Assembly: GCF_019443965.1 (NCBI RefSeq)
Contig: NZ_CP040814.1
Span: 1,550,001 to 1,614,000 of the forward strand
Source of the DNA: Salinibacterium sp. M195
GTDB taxonomy: Bacteria > Actinomycetota > Actinomycetes > Actinomycetales > Microbacteriaceae
Reading direction: 5' to 3'
DNA: 64,000 bases
The position numbers and the translations under genes are program-made. This document shows, in pieces, positions 10,220-17,744 of the stretch. A model generated the notes under the pieces. It was not told the origin of the DNA. It ran no database searches and saw only the letters and a list, made by a program, of their open reading frames with translations. Every line of letters starts with the position of its first letter. The stretch's first letter is position 1.

Positions 10220-10969
10220 CTAGCCGGTTATGCCTTCTTCAAAATTCCGGATCGGGTCGTACCACCCCTGCTCGAGCACGAAGCTCTGGAACTCTTTGTC
10301 GAGGCCGAAGATCACCGCGAGGCCCACCAGGAGCAGGATGATGCCGACGACGCGCTTAACGACGCCGTTGGGGTTAGCAAGCCAGCCCAGCTTGCGAGCG
10401 AATGCCTGACCAAGAAACGCAATCATCAGAAGGGCAATGGCCAGTCCGATGGCATACACGACGATGTACAGCAGGCCTTCAGCAAACGAGACGGGCAATA
10501 CCGTTGCCAAGATCAACGCGTACGTGGGGGAGCAGCTGCTGAAGGTCGGGCCGAGAGCGGCGCCGAGCATGATGTCGCCGCCGAGTCCACCACGGGAGTA
10601 TGAGCGGTTCATCACCGCATTGGCGCGATTTTGGATGCCGGTGGCGAGCATAAAACGCTCCCACAGTGAGGGGAAAACTAGCGTGAGGCCAAAGATGATG
10701 AGGATGCCGCCAGCGATAATCTGCCACACGAGCTGCGGAACGCCCAGTAGCGCTGTCGTTGCTTTGAGCAGCAGAGTGAAGATGATGACGGAACCGGCGA
10801 GGCTGAGAGCAATCACGACGGGGCGGAACCACTGCCGTTCGGCAACTGTGGCGTCGCTACTTGTGCGCGCGATCGAGCCGCCAACGATCACGGGCAAGAG
10901 CGGGAGAACGCAGGGTGCCGCAACGGTCAATACTCCCGCGACGAACGAGAGCAGTATGAGGCTGAGCAT
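10220..10969 (-). CDS. ccdA: CcdA-type thiol:disulfide transport protein
   Basis: 249-residue, six-helix membrane protein of the CcdA/DsbD family that moves reducing equivalents across the membrane to extracytoplasmic thioredoxins. The redox cysteines sit where expected: C20 in AAPCVLPLLP in helix 1 and C146 in TFSSCSPTYA in helix 4. It begins 6 bp after the stop of the exported thioredoxin gene, so the two form an operon and probably a donor-acceptor pair. No cytochrome c maturation genes are next to it. Confidence 0.9.
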   Translation of the reverse strand: MLSLILLSFVAGVLTVAAPCVLPLLPVIVGGSIARTSSDATVAERQWFRPVVIALSLAGSVIIFTLLLKATTALLGVPQLVWQIIAGGILIIFGLTLVFPSLWERFMLATGIQNRANAVMNRSYSRGGLGGDIMLGAALGPTFSSCSPTYALILATVLPVSFAEGLLYIVVYAIGLAIALLMIAFLGQAFARKLGWLANPNGVVKRVVGIILLLVGLAVIFGLDKEFQSFVLEQGWYDPIRNFEEGITG

Positions 10970-10975
10970 TGCTGC

Positions 10976-11476
10976 TTAGCCGAGTGCTGTGAGCACGGCG
11001 TTCAACGTGGGGTCGGCGTAGGCCACGAAGTTTTCTTGCACCTTTGCGCCGCTGGAATCGACCTCGACAAAGCTGGTTTGTTGAGTGACTCCGTATTCGG
11101 CGCGCAGATCCTGGTTGGTGTCGTAATCGACTTTCACGATGGTGATTCCTGAAGGAACGCCAGAGGCCTTAATATCGCCGTCTGCCGAGACGCATTGCGG
11201 GCACCAGGTGGCGTGGAAGAACAGGATGATGCGACCATCGGCATCCGCAATAGCGGATGGGCTGTAGTCGACGTACGAACCACCACCGTCGTTCTCGACA
11301 GTCGTGACTTCAGCCGCGTCGGTGTCGGTGTCGCGAGAACTTTCCGCACTCTGAGAGCCACCATCAGTGGCTGTCGACTCAGCAGAGCTGTTCGGGTTCT
11401 GGGCTGCGACGATCGACACTGCGGCAATAACGATGACCGCAAGAGCAACAATGATCGCGAGAATTCGCTTGTTCAT
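10976..11476 (-). CDS. Membrane-anchored thioredoxin-like protein
   Basis: 166 residues: an N-terminal hydrophobic anchor (about 5-26), a Ser/Thr/Asp-rich linker to about residue 65, then a thioredoxin fold with the redox motif WCPQC (C92, C95). I moved the start from 11641 to ATG 11476 because the signal anchor begins there and the upstream 55 codons have no such character. It would work outside the membrane, receiving electrons from the downstream CcdA. Confidence 0.88.
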   Translation of the reverse strand: MNKRILAIIVALAVIVIAAVSIVAAQNPNSSAESTATDGGSQSAESSRDTDTDAAEVTTVENDGGGSYVDYSPSAIADADGRIILFFHATWCPQCVSADGDIKASGVPSGITIVKVDYDTNQDLRAEYGVTQQTSFVEVDSSGAKVQENFVAYADPTLNAVLTALG

Positions 11477-11534
11477 GCTCTCTAGTAACGCACGTCGGCA
11501 GAGAAAACTTCCGGCTGGCGAAAAGTTTTTGCGG

Positions 11535-11975
11535 TTATACCCAGACTTCTGCGGTGTGCGAATAGAGCTTGAGGTCGCCGAAAGTGAGGGCTCCGGTGAA
11601 TCTGGCGCGCGTATAGGGCAGCAAAACCATGAGGGCGGCACCAGCTTTGTGTTCGATCCGAACTTCGATCGCGTCAGATTTCAGCGAGGCGATTCTGGTG
11701 TTCGAGACGATGGCACTGCACCGCGAAATTGCGGAAAGCTGGCGCAATTGCGTCACCGTCTGGGCGATGAGTTTTTCAGCATCAAGGTGCTTCTTTTTCA
11801 GCGCTTCATCTGCCGACATTTCGAGAACCCGGCCGCTGGCATCCGTCATCAGCGCGAACGTTAAAAACTCGCTGGCGTGGCTTAAATGGTTTCGAGCCAC
11901 ATTGAGCGCGGAGTCGAGAATTCGATCAACGTCAGCTTGTCCGTCGGCGTTGAGAGCGTCTCTCCACGATTGCAT
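11535..11975 (-). CDS. Conserved hypothetical protein
   Basis: 146-residue soluble protein, probably alpha/beta. ATG 11975 is preferred to the open frame reaching 12158, because a natural start with an even amphipathic opening (MQSWRDALNADGQADVDRI) occurs there. A segment FLTFALMTDASGRVLEM resembles a strand-turn-strand seen in small bacterial proteins of unknown role, but I cannot name the family. It lies 58 bp upstream of the thioredoxin gene on the same strand and may be in its operon. Confidence 0.65.
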   Translation of the reverse strand: MQSWRDALNADGQADVDRILDSALNVARNHLSHASEFLTFALMTDASGRVLEMSADEALKKKHLDAEKLIAQTVTQLRQLSAISRCSAIVSNTRIASLKSDAIEVRIEHKAGAALMVLLPYTRARFTGALTFGDLKLYSHTAEVWV

Positions 11976-12119
11976 ATCCAAACCGTAGCGACTCAGGTGC
12001 CCGCTTGTCGTGCGAAGCGCCCAAATCACCCGCGTTTTGGTGTCACAGCGCTTCGGGCGCTCGGAGCCATAAACGCCGATTTTCTCCCGGGCTGGGCGGC
12101 GCTGCGCTAACGTCGAATC

Positions 12120-12707
12120 ATGCAAAAAGCACAGCTCAGCAGCGCACAACGTGGTCATTCTCTAGTCGCGGGTGCCGTCGGACACGTTCTGTTCTCGATC
12201 GGCTGGCTTTTGGTGGGATTCGTGGTGTTGGGAGGCGGACTCACTCTCATCATTGGGGGCTCGTCCCGCGGATTGAGCGGTCGTTTCTCCGACATTCCGG
12301 CGCTCAACGAGTTCTTGAGCCGCACGGGCGACATCATCGGTGTTCTTGTCATCGTCGCCGCAATCGTCGCCCTCATCTTCATCACGCTCGGAGCGATTGC
12401 CAGCGGCGTCATCCTTAAGCGTGGCGCAGTGCGCAAGCCTTGGAAGGTCACGTTCCAGTCGCTCGGAATCGTTGCGCTGCTCGACGTTCCCCTCTTCGTG
12501 GTCTATTTGTCGATCGCCGCTGGCGTGACCGACACCACCGTCACGGGCCCGGTGTTTCTCGGCCCAGTGGTCGGCATTCTCGGTTCGGCCGTCGTCGGTG
12601 CGCTCGTGTGGTGGTGGATGGCGTGGTTCCGTCGCGGATCGGCATCCACGTTTGCCGGAGTAACCGCCACCGCATCGGCGACCGCGATTTCGGATCCGCA
12701 GAACTGA
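12120..12707 (+). CDS. Four-helix integral membrane protein, unknown
   Basis: 195 residues with hydrophobic stretches at about 22-46, 73-98, 112-135 and 145-168; tail is Ala/Thr-rich and cytoplasm-like. No family motif recognised. It starts about 145 bp from the divergent 11535-11975 gene and ends 15 bp before the glucose-6-phosphate dehydrogenase gene, so may be co-transcribed with it. Confidence 0.65.
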   Translation: MQKAQLSSAQRGHSLVAGAVGHVLFSIGWLLVGFVVLGGGLTLIIGGSSRGLSGRFSDIPALNEFLSRTGDIIGVLVIVAAIVALIFITLGAIASGVILKRGAVRKPWKVTFQSLGIVALLDVPLFVVYLSIAAGVTDTTVTGPVFLGPVVGILGSAVVGALVWWWMAWFRRGSASTFAGVTATASATAISDPQN

Positions 12708-12722
12708 GCCTGGGAGCTTTCG

Positions 12723-14087
12723 ATGGTTGACCGTGTCGAGACGCTGATCGTTTTGGGGGCTGGGGGAGACCTCACCTCTCGACTCTTGCTGCCAGGGTTG
12801 GCATCCTTCTTGGCGAGCGACGAAGCCCAAAGCGTGATGTTAATCGGCGTTGATCGACAGGAGATGGATGACGCTGCCTGGGAAAAACGTGTCGCGGCGT
12901 CGTTCGCGAGTCAGGAATCATCCGCGTCACGCAAGGTTGTCGATGGTGCCCGTTATCTGAAGGCTGACGTGACGGACGCAGCCCAACTGCTCAATGTTCT
13001 CGCCCAAGCATCGGGGAGAATCGCGCTCTATTTCGCATTGCCCCCGGCGATTACTCAGCAGGTGTGCAGCGCGCTCGTTAGCGAGAAATTGCCAGAAGGC
13101 ATCGTCTTCGCGCTCGAAAAACCGTTCGGTAGCGATGAAGCGAGCGCCAAGAGTTTGAATCGTATGCTCGAAAAAGTGTTGCCAGAAGAGCAGATTTTTC
13201 GGGTCGATCATTTCTTGGGCAAATCAACGGTGCTCAATCTGTTGGGTCTTCGATTCGCTAACCGCGTGTTCGAGCCGTTGATGGCAGCGCCGAATGTCGC
13301 CAAGGTCGAATTGATTTTTGATGAGCCGCTCGCGCTGGAGGGCCGAGCTGGCTACTACGACCATGCAGGCGCCGTCGTTGACATGATCCAAAGCCACTTA
13401 TTGCTTGTTCTGGCTTTGACCGCGATGGAACCGCCAGCGAGCGTAAGTTCTGAAGATTTGCGGGGCGCGATGGCCCAAGTTTTGAGGGCGACGCGAGTGA
13501 CAACGGTGAATGGTGCGTGTGCGCGTCGTGCACGCTACACCGCAGGAACGATTGGTGATCGCGAACTACCGTCCTACGTTGATGAGGATGGTGTGAACCC
13601 GGAGCTCGGTACCGAGACGCTTGCCGAAGTGACGTGTGAGATTGATAACTGGCGTTGGGCTGGTGTGCCATTCATTTTGCGGTCGGGCAAGGCCATGGGC
13701 GAGGCGCGTCAAGACATCGTCATCACGTTCGCGCCGGTGCCTCACTTGCCGCGCGGGCTCACTGGGGTAACAGATCCGGCTCAGCTGACTATTTCGATAA
13801 AGCCGGCGACTCTCGAACTCGATCTCATCGTCAACGGAGAGGGAGACCCATTTTCGCTTGATCGTACGAAGCTGAAGACGACCATGGGTGATGCCGCGAT
13901 GAGCGCCTATGGCGAAGTAATCGCCTCGCTCATCGACGGAGATCCGGTGTTGTCTGTGCGCGGCGACGTGGCAGAGCAGTGCTGGCGGATCGTAGCACCG
14001 GTGCTCGAGGCATTCCGCGAAAACCAGATACCCCTCGAGGAGTATCCTGCAGGTTCAGAGGGGCCGACCGGGTGGAGAGCGTCATGA
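12723..14087 (+). CDS. zwf: Glucose-6-phosphate dehydrogenase paralogue
   Basis: 454-residue enzyme of the G6PD family (glucose 6-phosphate to 6-phosphogluconolactone). The dinucleotide site reads LGAGGDLTSRLLLPGL (usual form GASGDL), EKPFG is at 132-136 and the substrate motif reads RVDHFLGK at 160-167 (usual RIDHYLGK). It is shorter than canonical Zwf (about 500) and EPLW is replaced by EPLM. Actinobacteria often keep such a second, divergent copy away from the main pentose-phosphate operon, and cofactor preference is uncertain. Its TGA overlaps the ATG of the next gene. Confidence 0.85.
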   Translation: MVDRVETLIVLGAGGDLTSRLLLPGLASFLASDEAQSVMLIGVDRQEMDDAAWEKRVAASFASQESSASRKVVDGARYLKADVTDAAQLLNVLAQASGRIALYFALPPAITQQVCSALVSEKLPEGIVFALEKPFGSDEASAKSLNRMLEKVLPEEQIFRVDHFLGKSTVLNLLGLRFANRVFEPLMAAPNVAKVELIFDEPLALEGRAGYYDHAGAVVDMIQSHLLLVLALTAMEPPASVSSEDLRGAMAQVLRATRVTTVNGACARRARYTAGTIGDRELPSYVDEDGVNPELGTETLAEVTCEIDNWRWAGVPFILRSGKAMGEARQDIVITFAPVPHLPRGLTGVTDPAQLTISIKPATLELDLIVNGEGDPFSLDRTKLKTTMGDAAMSAYGEVIASLIDGDPVLSVRGDVAEQCWRIVAPVLEAFRENQIPLEEYPAGSEGPTGWRAS

Positions 14088-14578
14088 CCGAGCAGCAGAT
14101 ACGCGGTATTTCGGCATCCGCTGAGGCTCTCACCAGAACGAACCCGCAGCAGGCTTACGAGATTTCCGGTCCCGTAGACCCGACCCGTTTCTACCCGCGT
14201 TTCGGTCCGCTTCCAGCGGTGGTTGAGGTGAAAGAGCAGTCGGGGGACTGGAACACTATCGGGCGAACCCGGAGGCTGATGCTCTCAGACGGTGGTCATG
14301 TCGTTGAGACCATCACCGACACTGACCAGCCGACGCTCTTCGCTTATGAGCTGAGTGACTTTCAGAAGCTCTTTGGCACGTTGGTTTCTGGTGCGCGAGC
14401 TGAATGGCGTTTCGAGCCGCGGCACGGGGGAACCATTATTCTGTGGAGCTACACCTTCTACGCGCGCCCGGCCCGGGGCTGGGTCGTCTGGTTGGTTGTT
14501 CGACTGTGGTGGGCTCGCTATATGCGGCGCGTGCTGCCGGCAATTGCTCGAGAGGTAGATCGAGTCGCATCCCGCTGA
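14084..14578 (+). CDS. SRPBCC (START-like) family protein
   Basis: 164 residues with the helix-grip pattern of polyketide-cyclase/lipid-transfer-like proteins: strands around AVVEVKEQSGDW, RRLMLSDGGHVVETIT and EWRFEPRHGGTIILWSYTFYARP, ending in a long amphipathic helix. Ligand unknown. The start is the ATG in an ATGA overlap with zwf, which favours coupled translation; the in-frame upstream extension from 13979 lies inside zwf and is discarded. Confidence 0.75.
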   Translation: MTEQQIRGISASAEALTRTNPQQAYEISGPVDPTRFYPRFGPLPAVVEVKEQSGDWNTIGRTRRLMLSDGGHVVETITDTDQPTLFAYELSDFQKLFGTLVSGARAEWRFEPRHGGTIILWSYTFYARPARGWVVWLVVRLWWARYMRRVLPAIAREVDRVASR

Positions 14579-14702
14579 AACCGGTCGAAATGGCTGCTAA
14601 GTTCGCTTCAGTTACCGAATCGTTGTCATATTTTCGGGGGTTCACACTTCACACGCACCGTTCTCACAACTTGCACAAAGATGCGCTTGTGACAATGTCT
14701 CT

Positions 14703-15149
14703 ATGTTCCGATCGAGATTCGTAGTCGCGCTCTGTGCCGCGCTCTACTTCGCCACACTGGCGAGCCTCGCATTCGTGAACGCGCCCGGCAGTAACGGCCG
14801 GTTCTGGGTGTGGACGATAGTCGCGTTCGTCCCGGTGGGAGTTTTTCTAGTCTGCATGTTTGGGCGTCGTCGGTGGTGGGCCGCTCTCGCGTTCAGCATT
14901 GTCGCTGCGGCGTGGCTTGAAGCTGCTCAGACGGTGTGGATGCCCGCAGGCTACGCCGACGGCATCGACATTGTGCTTGCCAGCATCGGTGCCAGCATCG
15001 GCATCATCTCCGCGATCGGAATTACCGTGTGGTGGGAGCACTCTCGACGCTCACAGGATTCTGGGCGTTCCTCGGGAGCAGCGAACCTTGCGTCGAACCG
15101 CCGCGCCTCCGCTGGCAATTCGGGGAGACCGCTTAACCTCGACCGGTGA
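14703..15149 (+). CDS. VanZ-like membrane protein
   Basis: 148 residues with three or four membrane helices and the VanZ-type segment EAAQTVWMPAGYADGIDIVLASIGA (E..Q followed by a D..D..N-like stretch) near residue 80. VanZ proteins alter teicoplanin resistance in enterococci, but chromosomal actinobacterial copies have unknown roles. The last about 40 residues are polar. Its TGA overlaps the GTG start of the DUF3097 gene. Confidence 0.75.
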   Translation: MFRSRFVVALCAALYFATLASLAFVNAPGSNGRFWVWTIVAFVPVGVFLVCMFGRRRWWAALAFSIVAAAWLEAAQTVWMPAGYADGIDIVLASIGASIGIISAIGITVWWEHSRRSQDSGRSSGAANLASNRRASAGNSGRPLNLDR

Positions 15150-15991
15150 CCGAAGACCGCTATTCGAATGACGTGCTCGCCGACTTTACAATTGAGCGAG
15201 GGCTTAAAGCCCTGCCGAAGGTTCCGATCGAACCGGGAATGGTCATTGAGGTCATTGCCGATGGCTATGTCGGGGCGCTGGTCCGGCACGCGAACGGTCT
15301 GATTGAGCTCGAAGACCGTCACGGGCGTTCGCGCGCATTTCCTCTCGGACGCGGCTATCTCATCGACGGTGTTTCGGTGGAGCTAATGAAGCCGCTGACT
15401 CAGGCCGCAGCTACCCGCAAAACGGCATCGGGGTCTTTCGTCGCGCCTGAACAGCGTGCTCGCACTGCGTTGGCAAGCCGCATCTACGTTGAGGGACGTC
15501 ACGATGCTGAGCTTGTCGAAAAAGTGTGGGGCGACGATCTTCGTGCGGAAGGTGTGGTCGTCGAATTTCTGGGCGGCATCGATGATCTCGAGGCGATCGT
15601 TGCTGACTTTGCGCCAACAGCCGACCGCAAGCTGGGGATTTTGGTGGATCACCTCGTCGCTGGCTCCAAGGAGAGCAAAATCGCGGATGCCGTCGGCCGG
15701 GGAAAGTACGGCAAGCACGCCCTTGTGGTCGGGCATCCATTCGTGGATGTCTGGCAGGCAGTGAAACCACAGAGCGTCGGTATCCCCGCCTGGCCGACAG
15801 TGCCTCGCACCATCGAGTGGAAGCATGGAATCTGTGAGGCGTTCGGCTGGCCGCACGAGGATCAGGCGGATATCGCCCGGGCGTGGCAGTTCATTCTCTC
15901 GAAAGTGAAGAATTTTGGGGATCTCGAGCCTGCACTACTGGGGCGCGTTGAACACCTGATCGACTTCGTCACGGTTGATCAGGAGCAATAG
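15146..15991 (+). CDS. DUF3097 protein (Toprim-like core)
   Basis: 281-residue protein conserved almost universally in actinobacteria with no settled function. IYVEGRHDAELVEKVWGDDL followed by a VVVEFLGGIDDLE strand and GILVDHLVAGSKE resembles a Toprim fold with acidic residues (E, D-x-D-like) able to bind magnesium. The GTG start lies in a GTGA overlap with the VanZ-like gene. It is convergent with the oxidoreductase gene, 19 bp apart. Confidence 0.85.
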   Translation: MTEDRYSNDVLADFTIERGLKALPKVPIEPGMVIEVIADGYVGALVRHANGLIELEDRHGRSRAFPLGRGYLIDGVSVELMKPLTQAAATRKTASGSFVAPEQRARTALASRIYVEGRHDAELVEKVWGDDLRAEGVVVEFLGGIDDLEAIVADFAPTADRKLGILVDHLVAGSKESKIADAVGRGKYGKHALVVGHPFVDVWQAVKPQSVGIPAWPTVPRTIEWKHGICEAFGWPHEDQADIARAWQFILSKVKNFGDLEPALLGRVEHLIDFVTVDQEQ

Positions 15992-16010
15992 CTCGGGCTG
16001 TGCGCGTTCG

Positions 16011-16937
16011 CTAGTCGAGCTGCGGAAGTACTTCACGAGCGAGGAAATCGAGCTGGTCCAGATCGTGGAAATCCATGATCTGAAAGTAGACGCGGGTAAA
16101 CCCGAGCGCCGATAACTCTGAAATCTTGTCTACGACTTCGCTCGCGGCTCCAGCAAATCCGCCGAGTCGTAGGTCGGCAGCGGTACTGTTGGCGGCGCTT
16201 GCCCTGGAGTCGATCTGAGCCTCGGTCGCCCCGACTGCAGTAGTTCCGGCAATCGAGAGCACGAGTGTTTCGGGGTCTCGGTCGAAGTGTTCACACGCGG
16301 CACGAACGCGGTTGATACGCTCCTTGAGCGGCGCGATCGTGGCGAAGCCGGCATTGTATTCATTCGCAAACTTCGCCGTGAGCGCTGGCGTGCGGCTGGG
16401 CCCGCTCCCGCCAATGATGATGGGTAGCGGGTTCTGAACGGGCTTGGGCAACGCCGGCGACTGGCTCAATTGGTAGTGTTTGCCCTCATACGTGAAGGTC
16501 TTATCGGGGGCAGTGCCCCACATTCCCGTAATCACGTCGAGCTGCTCCTCGAGCATCCCGAACCTCTTGGCAGGAAACGGGATTCCGTAGGCTGCGTGTT
16601 CGCGCTCGAACCAGCCAGTGCCGAGTCCAAGCTCGACACGCCCACTCGACATCTCATCGACTTGGGCTACCTGAATAGCGAGAATTCCCGGATGCCGGAA
16701 CGTGGCAGACGAGACGAGGGTGCCCAAACGGATCGTGGATGTCTCACGCGCGAGCCCCGCCAACGTCGTCCACGAGTCAGTCGGGCCGGGCATCCCGCCG
16801 TTGCGGTCATCCATCGTCACGTAGTGATCTGAACGAAAGTATCCGTTGAACCCGAGCTTCTCTGCAGCCTGCGCGAGTACAAGCTGATCAGTGTAGGTTG
16901 CGCCATTTTGAGGTTCAGTGAAAATGCGGAAGTCCAT
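16011..16937 (-). CDS. LLM-class F420-dependent oxidoreductase
   Basis: 308-residue luciferase-like TIM barrel. Landmarks are GYFRSDHY near residue 33, STIRLGTLVSSATFRHPG, the phosphate/cofactor-binding region GRVELGLGTGWFEREH and PLPIIIGGSGPSRT. Actinobacterial members of this type mostly use F420 (some FMN); substrate unknown. Transcribed away from the TPP-riboswitch-controlled operon. Confidence 0.85.
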   Translation of the reverse strand: MDFRIFTEPQNGATYTDQLVLAQAAEKLGFNGYFRSDHYVTMDDRNGGMPGPTDSWTTLAGLARETSTIRLGTLVSSATFRHPGILAIQVAQVDEMSSGRVELGLGTGWFEREHAAYGIPFPAKRFGMLEEQLDVITGMWGTAPDKTFTYEGKHYQLSQSPALPKPVQNPLPIIIGGSGPSRTPALTAKFANEYNAGFATIAPLKERINRVRAACEHFDRDPETLVLSIAGTTAVGATEAQIDSRASAANSTAADLRLGGFAGAASEVVDKISELSALGFTRVYFQIMDFHDLDQLDFLAREVLPQLD

Positions 16938-16972
16938 AGTGCGAGCCTATTGATGATTAGACTGGGTGGCGA

Positions 16973-17062
16973 ACACGGGAGTCCGGTGAGCCGGGCTGAG
17001 AGGGAGCTTCTCCAAGCTTCGACCGTCGAACCTGATCTGGATCATGCCAGCGCAGGGAGCAG
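16973..17062 (+). promoter_or_regulatory. TPP (THI-box) riboswitch
   Basis: The conserved aptamer blocks are present in order: GCTGAGAGGGAG on the pyrimidine-sensor arm (from 16995), then CGAACCTGATCTGGATCATG (17027-17046) and CCAGCGCAGGGAG (17047-17059). Binding of thiamine pyrophosphate should lower expression of the following ykoE-ykoD-ykoC genes. The sequence 17078-17101 after it can fold over the ribosome site (separate entry). Confidence 0.95.
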
Positions 17063-17077
17063 ACACTCTTGAAACCC

Positions 17078-17101
17078 GTGCCATTCACTAGTGAAAGGCA
17101 C
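17078..17101 (+). promoter_or_regulatory. Ribosome-site-masking hairpin of the TPP riboswitch
   Basis: Arms gtgccattca and tgaaaggcac pair with one A-A mismatch around the loop ctag, burying GAAAGG (17093-17098), the probable ribosome-binding site of ykoE. The CCCGTG at 17075-17080 at the foot of this hairpin can instead pair perfectly with CACGGG at 16974-16979 at the edge of the aptamer, giving a mutually exclusive fold. This is the layout of a translational expression platform. Confidence 0.6.
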
Positions 17102-17105
17102 GAAA

Positions 17106-17744
17106 GTGACCACAACATCACCGTATAACTCCACGTCCACACCCACACCCACGCCGCTTCGTTCGCGTTTTCAGTGGCGGGTCATCGACATCGTCGTTGC
17201 CAGTGTCATCGGCGTCGCAAGCGGACTCATTTTTGTCGTCTGGAACGTCGCGTCTTCGCCCGTCACAGCCCCTCTTGAAGCTCTGCTTCCGGGGCTTCAG
17301 GCCGTTGGCGGGGGTTTTTGGCTCTTCGCCGGAGTATTGACAGCGCTCGTGATCCGCAAGCCAGGTGCCGCGCTGTACGGCGAGATGGTTGCCGCTTCAG
17401 TGTCAGCTTTGATCGGAAACCAATGGGGCCCGCTCACACTCGTGAGCGGTTTCACGCAGGGCGTGGGCGCTGAGCTTGTCTTCGCGGCATTTCTCTACGC
17501 CAACTGGCGTGTGAGCGGCGCGATTCTGGCCGGGGCTGGCGCAGGTCTCGCCATGGCAATCACCGATCTCACGATCTGGTACGTCGGCGCTGAAACTGTT
17601 TTCGCGGTTATTTACACGATTTCCGCGATCGTCGGCGGAATGCTAATCGCTGGTCTCCTGTCGTGGCTGGCCACCCGAGGGTTGGCCGCTACCGGGGCCC
17701 TCAACCGTTTCGGTGCTGGCCGTGAGATTGCGAAGCGAGTCTGA
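17106..17744 (+). CDS. ykoE: ECF transporter substrate-binding (S) component, YkoE type
   Basis: 212-residue protein with five to six membrane helices after a short Ser/Thr/Pro-rich N-terminus. FQWRVIDIVVASVIGVASGLIF and the later GALYGEMVAASVSALIGNQWG are typical of YkoE, the subunit that captures thiamine or its hydroxymethylpyrimidine precursor for an energy-coupling-factor importer. GTG 17106 is chosen because GAAAGG lies seven bases before it; GTG 17091 lies inside the hairpin. The upstream TPP riboswitch supports the substrate class. Confidence 0.88.
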   Translation: MTTTSPYNSTSTPTPTPLRSRFQWRVIDIVVASVIGVASGLIFVVWNVASSPVTAPLEALLPGLQAVGGGFWLFAGVLTALVIRKPGAALYGEMVAASVSALIGNQWGPLTLVSGFTQGVGAELVFAAFLYANWRVSGAILAGAGAGLAMAITDLTIWYVGAETVFAVIYTISAIVGGMLIAGLLSWLATRGLAATGALNRFGAGREIAKRV

